Positions 21,298 to 34,134 of a DNA stretch of 64,000 bases are shown here, one piece after another. Numbering within the stretch: the first letter of the stretch is position 1; every line of letters begins with the position of its first letter. The notes beneath the pieces are model-generated. The model had not been told where the DNA came from. It saw nothing but the letters and a program-made list of their open reading frames with translations, and did no database searches. Source of the stretch: Lunularia cruciata. Lineage: Eukaryota; Streptophyta; Marchantiopsida; Lunulariales; Lunulariaceae. The position numbers and the translations under genes were made by a program. The DNA is taken from NCBI GenBank assembly GCA_948567375.1, contig OX419760.1, positions 13,454,001-13,518,000 of the forward strand, written 5' to 3'.

Positions 21298-24200
21298 ATG
21301 AAGAATGCGAAGGGCCCGTCATCGAAAGATTCATCAGCCAGTTCACTTCCACTCCTCCTAGATGTCGAGGACTTTAAGGCACGGGCCAACTGATTTCCTC
21401 TAGTATATCTAGGGATGATGAACTGATATAATGCTGCACAAAATACTATTTTGTCGTGTTTGAATCTTTGGATTTTCCGTATGACAGATATCGAGGCGTT
21501 TCCAACTTCTCTGAATTGCTGTCTTAGGTACTCCATGTATTTGAGATCATCAACCATGAAGTCGCCGCAATCGTCAATAGTATCCCATGGAAGCTTATTT
21601 GTCTAATTTAGGTAGAATTATTGCAACGAATAAAACAGCGCATGACGAGATGACAAGATGAATAAAAGTTACGCTACCCACCTTTGTTGAGGTATTGATA
21701 CTCTGTTGTCGTACTATACAGGGAACCTTCTCCTTTGACGAATTTTACAAAAACCTAGTTTGTGAGGTTATACCACCCATACAAGAAGAGGATGTCACTT
21801 CTCCTAGCACAAATGAGCACACTCCTAATTTAAATGGTCATTATCGCCGTAGCGATTCGGACACTGGAAACCGACTAACGATCTTGACAGGACCTCCCTT
21901 TGCCGAGGCCGAGTTGCTGCAGCCTCTCTTCAAAGATGCTCGCAGGGAACTTGTGGATCTTTGCAATCAGGTACTTGCAGTGTTGGCCAATTCTTCTTCA
22001 AAGATTGATATTGTCAAGATTTCTATCGAGCTCCTGACATAATCGACCGCAGGAGAAACTCGACCGACACTGCGGGAAGAATCTGTGACTAAAATGAGTT
22101 TAACAAGCAAAGAAATGTGACAGGTTGATACAAGACTTGAGAAGTTGAAGAAAGAGGTTGCTGCATATGATGTGAAGCATGGCAAGCGAATTGGCGAGGT
22201 GAGCAATTTTGGTAGGTTGCCAATACACTTGTATAGAATCAGTTTTGTCCGTCTAACTGGTGAGTTTAGAGTCTACAGTTCATGTAGTAAAAAACTTAAA
22301 GTAGGCAATGATGATCTTGTGGAATAAGGAATGGAGCCATATTATCATCTACTCAAAGAGCGTTCAGGGATCATGTTACACTTGCTCATCGCTGACTTAA
22401 TGTCTGGTTTGCAGCTGGAGAAGGGGGTAGAGATTTTGTTCGAAAGTTTTGGCCGCTTGGATTCTCGAATTAGTGGTGTAGGTCAAACTGCTGCCAGGAT
22501 AGGTGACCATTTGCAGGTAAAATCTTGCTGGAGTGCTCGAACCTAGTTTACTTGCTAAGTAGTAACAAAAATTTTCCAGTTTTGCCGACGATGCCAGTCT
22601 TGAGTACACGAGTCGAAATTCGACGGATGTTTTTTTTGCATGTGGACTTCTACACTACAAACTGCAAACTTCAAACTACATAGTAATGACCATTCCATTA
22701 TACAATTGTAAGCTTTTCGTAAGTAGTCGTCTGATAATTGCTTATATTCCTTACACTGGCCGCAGGCTGCAGATGCCCACAGAGATGTCGCAAGTCAGAC
22801 TATCGAACTTATCAAGGTATGTGGATAAATGTACTCCTCTCATTCTGAAGAGGCTGTTCACGAATCTTTTCTTGTCACGTCCACTTATAGCTCTCAGAGT
22901 TGAAGAATACACTAACAGACAGTACGTTTGGTTACACGATTGATGAATACACTGGATGTTGACAAAAGAGGTTAACAGTACTTTCATGGGCGATTGTACG
23001 CAGTATCTGATGGAGTTCAACAGTAGTCCAGGCGACCTCATGGAGCTGTCCCCGCTGTTTACAGATGATAGCCGGGTTGCCGAAGCTGCAGCCGTTGCAC
23101 AAAAGCTTCGTAAGTTTGACCTCAGAGGTGTCAGATCCAATCGTTCGTTAAGGTGCTGCCTATGCTTGTAGGCTCACTGTTTGACGTTAGTCAAGTCCAA
23201 CGCCCGTATCGCGGGATGGTTCTTTACTTTTATTGGATGCTGGTGCTGGTTAGGTTCCTTTGCGGAAGACGATCTTGGAATGCCTGGACCAGCCACTTCC
23301 GCAATGAAAAATATCCCAAATGCAAGCCTAGGTTTGGAGGTTGCTGTTGCAAATCTGCAGGAGTACTGCAATGGTGAGTGTGTCTCCACCATCTTATCGC
23401 GGAATTATTAGCTTGACTCTTGAATCTTAGGGCAGAATGACTTTAGTGTCCTGCAAAATACGCGTCACTGAATACTACGGTAGCATGCAGAGGGAGTGAA
23501 CATGTCATCGCTTTTCCTCCTTTTAATTTGGCGTAGTTGCTTGGACTCAGAGCTTGAGAACCGACTTCTCGCCAAGTTTGATGCTGCCTCTCAACGGCGA
23601 GAGCTATCAACCATGGCGGAGTGTGCAAAAATTTTGAGCCAGGTAGCTAAGGCTAGAGACTCTGCCATGAGCTTGCTTGTCGTTTGATGAATCCAAATCA
23701 TCATCAGCGAAGAGCAGTGTGCTTCGATGCGAGTGGATACTGCAAGTCCATCACAAAGTTTATATTTTATTTGTGCTGATTAAATCTATTGTCTGTGCAT
23801 TCTGACTTCCCCTCAGTTCAACAGAGGAGTTAGCGCCATGCAGCGATACGTTGCGTCACGTCCTATGTTCATGGATGTTGAAATGATGGAACTAGACGCA
23901 AAAACAGTGGGGGAGCCATCTAATATTGCAAGAGGATTAAATGCCCTCTACAAGGAGATTCTAGGTCAGTCCCTGTCTTGGCAAGGAATAGAGTATGCTA
24001 ACTTCCTATTGGTTTTTCGTTTCCGTTCGGTAAGGAAATTAACTTATATTTTCTTTAACTGCTCTCAAATCCTCTAATAGTCAAATGCGTTTAAAGCATC
24101 TCAGGATAGCACCAATGTTTTCTAAATTTGTGCTGATTGCGACGGTCGCATCTACAGAAACTGTTCAAAGGGAGGCAGCTATGGTTACCAGCGTATTCCC

Positions 24201-27200
24201 GTCACCAGATACCGTGATGTCCATTCTTGTCCAGGTAAGTCTCTGGAATCGAGCTCATAGTGGACACTTGTCGAGTCCAAATTCTGGACCTGATATTTAA
24301 GTATAGCTTTTTTGAGGTGCATTGTCACTGTAATGAACGAGTTCACCTTCAGCAGCTCAAGAGATTTTCAACTTTCAGGACAACGCCAGGTTGTTCAACA
24401 AGTTGAAATCTTTTGTAGCAAGTTCAGTCTATATTCAGTGGGTTCCATTGGGTGTGCTCGTGTCCACCTAACTTTAAGGATCCTGTGAGCTCTATCAGAA
24501 ACCTTATCTGGCTCTCGCTCATAACGTATGCACTGGACCACTCATTGGGTACTTGATTTAGTTGTATTAGATTAGACGTGCACTTTCGTCTATAGGTACA
24601 CGGACCCTGATAAGGATGTGGGCCTGCAACCTACGTTTTACAGCTGACAGACACTTCGATCAAGTTGCCTTGCGTGTAAATTCATGTGAGATACTGAAGG
24701 GGGGGATTCATCTATACCACCTCAATGGCCCTCAGCTATGTCCTGCAGCCTAAGGGGAGATGTCTAACAAAGCTACTGTTGTGCTACTTTGTACTTGCAG
24801 AGGATCCTCGAGCAGCGTGTAGTCGCTGTCCTCGACAGAATATTGGAGAAACCAACACTGGCTAACCCTCTACCAGTTGAAGGAGGTTACCTGCAGGTGC
24901 GGTTACCCATCAATGTTTATGACTTAAGTACTCTACATTGTAACTAAATTTTTGCACTAACGTACATTGCTTGCATGCTTATGCTTATGTAATGCGTGCA
25001 TCCTCTTCAGTATCTTCGGACCCTAGCTACTGCAGTTGAGAAGACTCAAGACCTTGCGAAAGAGCTACAAACTCTTGGATGTGGTGACTTGGATGCTGAA
25101 GGTGGAGTTCAATCTGTCGAGGAGATTTGCATCTGGAAACCGATTTTGTTAAACCTTGATTCTACATAACCTTCATGTGTGATGTTTGTTGATCGACTTT
25201 CTTTTAGTGGAGAGAAGAAACTCACCGATGCATACATGGAGGCATTCGTGTCCTGACATACTCGAGAGTTGATCCATCAGTCGAGATTTCATTGACATCG
25301 TTTCACTTGAATGTGCTACATATGCAGAGCTTGCAGAGGCCCTCTTCTCCTCACATAGAGATGAATATCCAGAGCTGGAACAGGCCTCCCTTTCTCAGCT
25401 TTTTCAGCATAAGGTACCATAATGAGCGTACTTATGACCCAGATGGGAAGAAGAATACAGCTGTGGTTAACATGTAGTTATGCAGCTTTTGTAGATCAGG
25501 ATATATGGTGGCCGCGATGGTTGTTTACTATAATTTTATCACAAGGGCCCCACTGATTCCGATCTTTCTTCTTTGTCTTTTCCTTTCTTCGTGTAAACTA
25601 GGTCGCTGAATTAAGATCTGCGGGGCCACAACCAGGTGACTCAACTCCTGTAGGGGCACCTGGTACACCCCGTGGTGCTGGCAGAGGTCCGGTCACAAAC
25701 TTTGGTGGTCAGATGGTCATGTCAGTTAGCGTGGTGACTGAATTTGTGCGGTGGAATGAAGAGGCTGTGCACCGATGTACCTTACTTACGCCACAGGTGA
25801 CATTGGGACTGTGAGATCAATGAGTAACTGGCGTTAATATCTTTTTGTTTATCTTTTTTGGACCATTGCACCATGAACTACTGAGCTGTAGGTTATGTGA
25901 CTTGTCAAGCTTTCTGTTGCTACTATCACTCTCCTAGCTATCTTATTTGAACTAAATATATCGGTGGATCCCACTTCTCACGTCGTTCAGTGAATGGCTT
26001 CTGCTCACGTTACTCACATGTTGTCGGTGGATTGCAGCCATTACGGCTTGCAACGAATGTGAGGGCAATTTTCACTTGTTTGCTCGATCAGGTGCGTATC
26101 TTCTTTTCTGAGTGCCTCGTCATGTTCGTGCTGTCCATGCCTTTGCCGTCTGTTCAGCAAAGCTTTTTAACTAAATTTTGCAGAATTACACAAGCTTGAA
26201 GTTGATCTGGGCTCTATGAACATTTGGATGTTCATATTGTCTCTCGACCACTGCTTTGAAATTCTCCTGTGGACTACTATTTGCTTATTTGCTCGTTAGA
26301 GATGCCTTAGATTGAATTTGTATGAGATCTTGCAGGTGAGTCAGTACACCACGGAAGGACTAGAAAGAGCCCAAGAAGCCCTGAACGAAGCGGCAGCACT
26401 GCGAGAACGCTTTACACTTGGTTCTAGCGTTAGTCGAAGAGTGGCAGCTGCTGCGGCTGCAGCTGTAAGATACCTTGAACCTTACTAGCTAAATTGCATG
26501 GTCACAGTATTTTGTTTGACACCACAAAACCTCTCCATCATCACGAGACTAGCCAAAACTGGAGTATGAAAAACTAATTTGCAATTTGTTGTGGAAGTGG
26601 AAGATATACCCTCACTATCTCATGTCCTCCCCGTTGGTTGATTACCCCCAGGCGGAGGCTGCTGCTCATGCTGGTGAGAGCAGTGTGCGTGGTTTCATGG
26701 TCGCTGTACAGCGAGCTACCGCAAATGTGGCCCTTGTCCAACAAGTATGTAACCTCTATTTGCTTCTTTTCACAGCCAACCTTAGTATGCTATACAATCG
26801 TAGTCAGCTGATGCGGGCACTTCATGGGTGATCATCTGTACCACTGCTTGTTCTCATATGTGGAGAGGGAAGCGCAAAATAATCAGCATCCCGGACTTGA
26901 AGTTCCAGCTAGAACTTGCACTCCGGTGGTAATTCTCTAGGAAAGTGAGCAAGGCTGCGTTTCATTTGAATCTTCGTCACTGATTGGTCTGTGTACGGGG
27001 ATTGGAGACTTGCATACTAATGTAGTTGCGTTGCAGCACTTTGTAAACACAATCTCTCGACTGCTTTTGCCAGTCGATGGAGCTCATGCGGCATGTTGCG
27101 AAGAAATGGCTAATGCAATGGCAAATGCTGAAGGAGCTGCCTTGCAAGGGCTTCAAATTTGTATTGACACCGTACTTGCAGAGGTGTGTAAATTATCTCG

Positions 27201-30200
27201 TCTTTACTCGATTGTGCTTCTGAGAGCTAAAACCTGGACATGGTTCTAGCTTAGTGGACCGTGAACTGCCCAATGTGTTACTTTAGAGAAGCTTTCGGCT
27301 CTCTCTCAGATAATTTCATGAGGTTGAAGCTAGTCTCGAATTCCGTATTTAGTTAATGAACTAGTTTAAAGTACGCTTCAAAGGTATGTCGGTCGTATGC
27401 TTGCATGCCGTTAATAGACGCCATAAACTATCTATCTACACGCTCTCAAGTAACTAGATAGGTGTCTGACTGAATTAAGTGGTGATGAGAAGTTCGAACG
27501 TTGAGAAACGGGAGGAAGACACCTTGGAAAATTGCCACTGCATAGTATTTTACCTTCTCTCCATATGATAACTTACTGGGTTACCACTGTGCATGGTACT
27601 AGTTCTAACTCTCGCTAAGTATGTACCGGAGAACGTGCTGTGATATAAACTATACAGTCCTCTCAGCCGGCTATACATGGCTATACAGCCGTTCGATGAA
27701 CGGCTTCTGTCCTCATTTCTCTATATACAGTCTTTTCACACTTCGCTCCCACCCATCCATCACCCACGAACACGATGGTTCCTACTTATTCGATGGGTTC
27801 CGTTTACTTTCAAATGCATCTTCCTACTTGCCCGTTGGTTCTCCTTGCTTTCAGCTGCATCCTGTGCCTTTTTCGCAATGCTTTACTAAAGTAGGCACTC
27901 TCTTTCATCATATGCTGCATACCACTGTAGTGTTTTAGGACTCATGGATTCATAGTATTCATAGAGTATGCTGCGATATACAATATCCAGTCCGATCCCC
28001 CGTTTCGTCGAAGTCATGTCCTAAATATCCAGTCCGAGTCTAACACTTCTCTCTACTTCCATCGTTCTCTGAGCGATTTCATACGCCCGGACTGCTGACT
28101 CACGGATCTTCCACGACTTTCGATTTCCAGGCTTCTACATGATTCTCGACTTCTGTTTATCTTACTCTTTCTCGTCTGGCTCGTTATGCCGTCGCTTTTC
28201 CTGATGATTTTATTTCTCTACATGGGCTGTTGTTCTGTTTCCGCTTTTCCGATGCGCGCTACTTGTATATAGGTGTTACTCTTGAGATGTTTTCCAGGTT
28301 ATGTTTATTTATGCTATCATTCGATCAGATGTTCGTTATCTTGTATATATTGCATATCTTGCATCTCATTTGCATTCAATGATTTCTGGATCTCCTGTTC
28401 ATCGAACGGCTTCTGTCCTCATTTCTCTATATCCAGTCCAAGTCACAGTCCTCTCACAGTCCGAGTTTGCCTTGGCACTCATGAGCTTTCGCACAGAAAT
28501 TGGTTTGAGGGGTACTGACATTCGCTCAGCTACTTCGGCACTACGTTTGGCAGTGATTATGTCGTATGTGCTTTCGAGGAGGCTTACTATGACCGTCTTC
28601 TGCTTCCTTCAGTTGTTTCAATGTCTGAGGACTCATGTGTTCATAGCACATGCTGCAATATACTCTATCCAGTCCTCTAACGCTTCGCTCTACTTCCCTC
28701 GTTCTCTGAGTTATATCATTCGTTCAAGTTTTCATACGTTCAGGCTGACTCACGGATCTTCCTCGAATTTCCTTCCCTCGTCCTCTGTGCGATGTGACAT
28801 TTTCAAGTTTTCATTCGTTGGAGGCTGACTCTAGGTTCTTCCTCGACTTGCGTTTTCCTAGCTTCTACATGGGTCTATATGAATCTTTCTCTTCTGGCTC
28901 ATCAAGTCGATTTTATTTCTCTACTGGCACGATTTGTTCTGTTTCCGCTGTGCAAATGCAGGTTATTGGTATATAGGTTTTACTCTTCACATGTTTTCCT
29001 GGTTAGGTTTATTTCTGCTATCGTTCGATCAGTGGTCTGCCATATTGGTTATTTTACATATCTTTCATCTCATTTGCATTTAATGAGTTCTGGATCCCCC
29101 GTTCCTCGAACGGCATCTGTCCTCATTCTCTATAGCCAGTCGTCTAAGCCCTATCCCTCGTTCTCTGAGCAATTTCATACTCTCGGTCTGCTGACTCACG
29201 GATCTTCCACGATTTTCGATTTCCAGGCTTCTACATGGCTCCTGACTTCTGTTTATCTTAATCTTTCTAGCCTGGCTCGTTATGTCGTCATTTTTCCTGC
29301 TGATTTTATTTCTCTACATGCGCTGTTGTTCTGGTTCCGCTTTTCCGATGCATGCTACCTACATATAGGTGTTGCTCTTGAAATGTTTCCAGGTTACGTC
29401 TACTTATGCTTTCATTCGATCGGGTGTTCGTTATCTTGTATACATTACATATCTTGCATCTCATTTACATTCAATGAGTTCTGGATCTCACGTTCGATGG
29501 ACGTCTTCTGTCCTCATTTCTCTATATCCAGTCCTCTCTCCCACTTCGCTCCACTCCACCCATTCTCAACTAAAGCTCTGTCTTTCATTCCTTGCTCGAT
29601 GCTTTTCTTTTGATTGCCCTCCTCGGCTTTCAATTTCAAATGCTTAATCTGTTGTGTCTTGGTTGTTATCACATGATGTACACTAATTCTCTGTAGGTTC
29701 TACTTATGAAATGTATCAATTACGTCTTTACTTCCGCTTATCTTCGTAATGTTAGATTACTCAAATTCCATTCCCTTAGATGCAATTCATTTCGATTTGC
29801 ACACGTTCGCTATTGCAATTCATATGCACTTCAAATGCACGTTGTCGGTTCCATATTTAGTGTGTTCTGGGTCCCCCGTTTTTCGAACGGCTTCTGCTCC
29901 CATTTCTCAAATATGCTGCATACCACTGTAGGTATTGCATGCTACATTATGTTCATGGAATGTATCGATCTTCGCTTCTACTTTCGATCGATTTCACTCA
30001 TGTGTTTTTGTTGTCAATTCCCACTTACTTAGCCTTGCATGTAGTTTTTCGCTTAGCTCAGCATGCCTTCGGTTTGCATCCGTTCTTACTTGCTTGTCCT
30101 TACTTTCATCTGCATGTCTTCGGTCGTATCAGGTCGGTCCTAGTTGGGTTTGGATGCCCTGTCCGCAGAACGGCTTCTGCTCCCAGTACTCATTTACATT

Positions 30201-32019
30201 ATAGACTTACATATCCTTGCTTCCTTCTGCCTTCGGTTTGAATCGGTTCGGTTCTAAGTGGATTGGAACCCCGTTATGCAAATGGCTTCTGCTTCAAATT
30301 ACTCATTTACATCAGAGACATCAAATTCCAGAACTGTAATCCGGTCGCACTTTTCTTCACGGGGGACTGCAGGCCTTGACGTCTTCCCGTTTTGCTCTTA
30401 CAGGCGGAGAGACTTTTAATCGCAGAGCAGAAGCCTGGAGACTATCGACCTCTTGATGACGGTAATCCTCCAGATCACCGGCCTACTGGTGCATGTATCA
30501 GGTATTAAAGCATTCTAATCTAAACTTTGAAGGGAAAGTTTATTAACTAGAGCGATATAGCTCAGATTGTGGTAAAACGAGGTTGAAATCTGCGTTTAGC
30601 CATATCCTATAGGTCACCCTCTGATGGTCTCTAAACGATTGTCAAATCCAATGGATATGAGTTTGCATGAGTATATGGATGTTCAAACGGCTGCGATTCT
30701 TTAGAAAGATGAGTTTTTCCATGATCTAGGGAAGGCTCGACTCAATTTGTGCCTCTTCATTCAGGGCATGAGGCCTTTGTTCGTTGTGCCGGAAATGCCT
30801 GTCCCCGTAATCGTGGACGTTTCTTGACTGGAAATCAGAGTTGTGCAATATCTGGCACGGATGTTGGAGGCAGCCCAAGGCGCGTTGGAAGGACTGAATA
30901 AACAAGCCTTCATGACAGAACTGGTTCGTCCTTTGTAAAGAGAGGTTCCGTATATAATTATAATAACGTTGGTTGTTGAAAGGGATTCTGTTCCCATTAC
31001 TTAATATACCAAACATAATTTGATACGGGTACCATTATTCAGAGGACAGAGGCCTCGACTTTATGGTTTGTAGTGTGCAGTGTTTGTGGAAGATGGTCGT
31101 GGAACTCAACCGCTAACGTCATGTTGTTCTTTGCAGGGCAATCGCTTGCACAAAAGCCTTATCAGTCACTGGCTGAAGTTTGTATTCAGTGCCAGGTTTG
31201 GAAATCTTTCCATCAACTGCTTGTTATCCATAACATGGATGCCGCAAGCAGGGGATGTTTCTAGTATCCGTCATTTCTTGAAGACTTGCGGAAGCGCACA
31301 CGACTTGTTTAAGCTACGATCAGAATTTTGCAGGCCATCACATGCATATTGATTTCATTGATTTGGACATTTGTGCAGCGGTGGCCTGAGGTTGAAGCGT
31401 GACGTTTCGGAGTATGCAGATTTTGTTCGCAGTTTCAAAGCACCCGTTGTTGATGAGAAGTTCGAACAGTTGGGAACGTAAGCGAATTTGTTGACATTTG
31501 GCCCAATTAGAAACAAATCATTTATCGTTCTGGATTCAACCGATAAGATTGTATTTAGAGGATAGTAAGTCGGTGTTATGAGTTGAGCGAGAAAATATCT
31601 AAGTTTTCATTATCTTTTGTGTTGGGCAGGTTGGTGAACGTTTTCATCGTCGCTCCAGAGAGTCTGCCAACTTTACTCGATAGCAGTCTCAAGCTTGCTC
31701 GAAAGGATGCTCTTCGGTATGTATATCGCATGACACGCAGTTCGAATGTTGTGAACACCATGCGGTTGTCTGGACAACCCGACCTCGAACGTTTCTCAGC
31801 TTAACCACGTGTTGACCGTTTCACTTTCGTTTTCACGTCCAATTTTGCGGCCTTCATGTGTAAGCCAACACTTTTTTGAGCTTTGTGATCTACTACTGCA
31901 AACTAAATCAGGTCTAACGATCGCTTCCTGTTGTCTACTCGTGCAGTTTTATTCAACTGCGAGAGGATTACAAAAGTGCCAAGATTGCCACACGTTTCGC
32001 AACATTCGTAGTGGAGTAA
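21298..32019 (+). CDS. SEC10: Exocyst complex subunit SEC10 (EXOC5)
   Basis: SEC10 is a subunit of the octameric exocyst, which tethers secretory vesicles to the plasma membrane. Twenty-four exons: 21298-21378, 21722-21970, 22124-22198, 22415-22516, 22766-22816, 23004-23109, 23254-23373, 23551-23642, 23817-23964, 24158-24234, 24801-24896, 25011-25101, 25328-25413, 25602-25796, 26038-26091, 26336-26464, 26652-26744, 27037-27183, 30404-30501, 30839-30923, 31137-31195, 31379-31477, 31630-31716, 31947-32019. Together they make 2493 bp, 830 residues, close to other plant SEC10 proteins. Conserved blocks include LLLDVEDFKGTFSFD, SRISGVGQTAARIGDHLQ, YLMEFNSSPGDLMELS, LENRLLAKFDAASQRRELS, VQRVLEQ-type RILEQRV and SRLLLPVDGAHAA. 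Intron 1 appears to use a GC donor (21379). Intron 18 is 3.2 kb and repeat-filled; most others are 100-400 bp. The last exon ends ATRFATFVVE, differing from the WPSLS-like end of other plants, so the 3' end is less certain. Confidence 0.93.
27600..30330. repeat. Degenerate repeat field inside SEC10 intron 18
   Basis: The intron (27184-30403) contains many imperfect copies of several words. A unit with GTTC-n-GAACGGCTTCTGTCC TCATTTCTCTATATCCAGTC variants occurs near 27690, 28396, 29100 and 29493, and shorter forms (ACGGCTTCTGCTCCCA) near 29885, 30165 and 30280. A longer block beginning GCTTCTACATG recurs at 28131, 28861 and 29227, offsets 730 and 366, and continues for about 200 bp as far as a GTTCGTTATCTTG or similar end. 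The pattern suggests an ancient tandem array or repeated insertions of one family. Confidence 0.8.
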
Positions 32020-33417
32020 ATCAACTGGAAAAAAGAGTCTTTATCTTCTGTACATTTGGCTCTTGAAATCATTTTTTCAGCTCTCGGTTGTCTATCTGGT
32101 CTCCTTGAACTTTTGGCAGTAGTCACCAACTAGGGTGCCCGCATCCATCTTTCCCAGTTGATCGTTCCTAATGGCGTCATCAATCTACTACTGCAGAAGC
32201 ATCACCTGGACAGGGTTGACTGACAGACAGCGCTGAGTTGCAAGATGGCAGCATATTCTTTCCCCTCTCTTTACGAGAGGTTTCTATTCTGGTGTTACTA
32301 GTGCAGCCTCTTCCTATTGGTCACCACTTGGATTAGCCTTCGTGACTATAGCAGAGGGTCAAAATTTATTTACAGCAGCTGGTGTGTGCCAGCTAGCTAA
32401 TATGTGATGTGCAGGGGTCAGGAATGTATAAGAATCAGTGTACTTGTACATGGATCAAACTCGTGCCCTAATTGGAACATCCGATTGTGATGGTTTTGTG
32501 TGTGTGGACCCTGAGGTTCGTAGCATGCAGTTGGAAGTATTAGTTTTCGCTGCTGATGCACGCGTACTATCTATGAATAAAGAAAGGTCGCTGTACAGCA
32601 TACATACAACGATCCTCAACAGTAGCTCACGAAACCAACTTATTACCGGACTTGGCGAACTAAAGCTTCAGCAATGTTATCTTTCCCCCTTCCCAGACGC
32701 ATGTGGATAAATTCCCAAGAGTGTATTTGCTAAGGCCAAACTACACACTGGAGTCCCTTCTTATCTCAATATACAGCTCCATGATCAGGCTTTGTTAATC
32801 CGCACCTACGGCGTTTGTAGGTGAAGAAGCTAAGATCTGTAAAACCTGCTTTGGCAAGGGTGGGGTCGTGTGCCAGAAGCCCAGCACAATCCCGAAATCA
32901 CTACAATTAAACTGTCGCTGTAAGGGCCAAATCTGGAACTCTCTCTCTGGACATTCTGCACTAAACATGAAGAAGAGGACCTATGCAAAAGGGGCCTTTT
33001 ATTTGACAGCCTCACAGTCATTTTATTATTGATCGATTCGACAACAGCTCGCATACACTCTTTATCTCGAGGACTGAAGAAAGATAACTGAAATGAGGAA
33101 GACAGATGACGGTTGCGAGTACTTCCTAACAAAGACGTTATACACGATGAAAGCCCGAGCACCAGCAGGGTACTCTCCAAAGTTTCACTTTTTCTCGGTC
33201 CTATCCTGCGTCTGGGTGTGGTTTCACTTCTTGCCAGCCCGTTGGCCGCGTACGTGCCTTGTCCTCTTCACGCCCATGTCCCGTAGTGTAGAATAGATCG
33301 AGCAGGTTACTTGGACCGGGCCCCCGTCACAATTCGCAGCGAAGTGCCGGTGAAGGAAAGTCCGAACGCTGCGAAGAAGGCCTTAGGGAGACAGCGAAAA
33401 GAAGGGAAGAGGAGGAA
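32020..33417. other. Intergenic region between SEC10 and SECE1
   Basis: SEC10 3' UTR followed by about 1 kb with no recognised gene. Open frames on both strands are short and lack motifs. A GC-richer stretch at 33180-33417 is the likely SECE1 promoter and leader. Confidence 0.5.
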
Positions 33418-34134
33418 ATGGCTATGATGGAGGCCATTTCTGCTCGAAACGTGGTGAGAGTGGGAAGAATTGGAGTTGTGCTTCCTCCTGTTGTGCTAGC
33501 CCCGTCGTGTGCATACGTACATGCTGATTGCAGGAGCACAGGTTTGAGATCCGGGAAGAATGAGTGGACGGCCCTGACCTCAGACAATGGGAGAACTGAG
33601 GGCAGGAGAATCCGGTTGCTGGCGAAAAAGAGAGGGCCGTCTCGCCCCAATGGCCTTGAATCTCGCCGTTCTGTGCAGCAGGAAGAGAGGAAAGAAGATT
33701 CGGAGGGAGGCCCGAGTCCCAGTCCGAGTAATTCTGGAAGCAGTGACGAGGATTTGAGCGGAGAGGTTGTAGATGCAGAGTTTCAAACGGAAGAGACAGC
33801 TAAGGTTGATGAGAAGCCGACGACTACTACAGAGTCCCCAGATGACATAGGAAAAGGTCTGAGTGAGCTTAGGAAGGAAAGGGTTGCTTCTGGTGTTCAA
33901 GACCCTGCAAATACTACTGACTTTTGGCAGGGAGTGGCGGAAGAAACCAAGTTAATAGAATGGCCTGCTCTCCCTAAGGTTTTGGGGACAACAGGTGTAG
34001 TGGTAGCAATGATTCTTGGCTCCTCTGTTGTTCTCCTTACGGTTAATGCGATTCTGGCTGAAGGTTCCGACTTCCTGTTCACAAATCCGGCCTTTAAAGA
34101 ATTCGCAAGGGGCACCTTGAATCTCTACTGGTAG
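33418..34134 (+). CDS. SECE1: Chloroplast preprotein translocase subunit SecE (SECE1)
   Basis: A single-exon gene of 238 codons. SecE is the small essential partner of SecY in the thylakoid translocon that inserts and exports proteins together with SecA. Residues 1 to about 65 are rich in serine, arginine and small residues with few acidic ones, like a chloroplast transit peptide. A long acidic, serine-rich linker (about 85-165) is followed by the SecE core from residue 169: FWQGVAEETKLIEWPALPKV, then one membrane segment at about 188-213 (VLGTTGVVVAM...). The amphipathic helix with the conserved E-x-x-x-IEWP precedes the membrane helix exactly as in the family. Two ATGs (residues 1 and 3) could start translation. 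The chloroplast location is inferred from the leader and from similarity to plant SECE1. Confidence 0.93.
   Translation: MAMMEAISARNVVRVGRIGVVLPPVVLAPSCAYVHADCRSTGLRSGKNEWTALTSDNGRTEGRRIRLLAKKRGPSRPNGLESRRSVQQEERKEDSEGGPSPSPSNSGSSDEDLSGEVVDAEFQTEETAKVDEKPTTTTESPDDIGKGLSELRKERVASGVQDPANTTDFWQGVAEETKLIEWPALPKVLGTTGVVVAMILGSSVVLLTVNAILAEGSDFLFTNPAFKEFARGTLNLYW

Noticed and set aside
28301..29613. Open frames of 175 and 244 codons inside SEC10 intron 18
   Set aside because: They follow the pyrimidine-rich repeat units, giving Ser/Phe/Leu/His-rich translations without motifs; several frames are open at once, as in repeats.
33580..33900. Minus-strand frames opposite SECE1
   Set aside because: Antisense shadows of a clearly coding exon with no family features.
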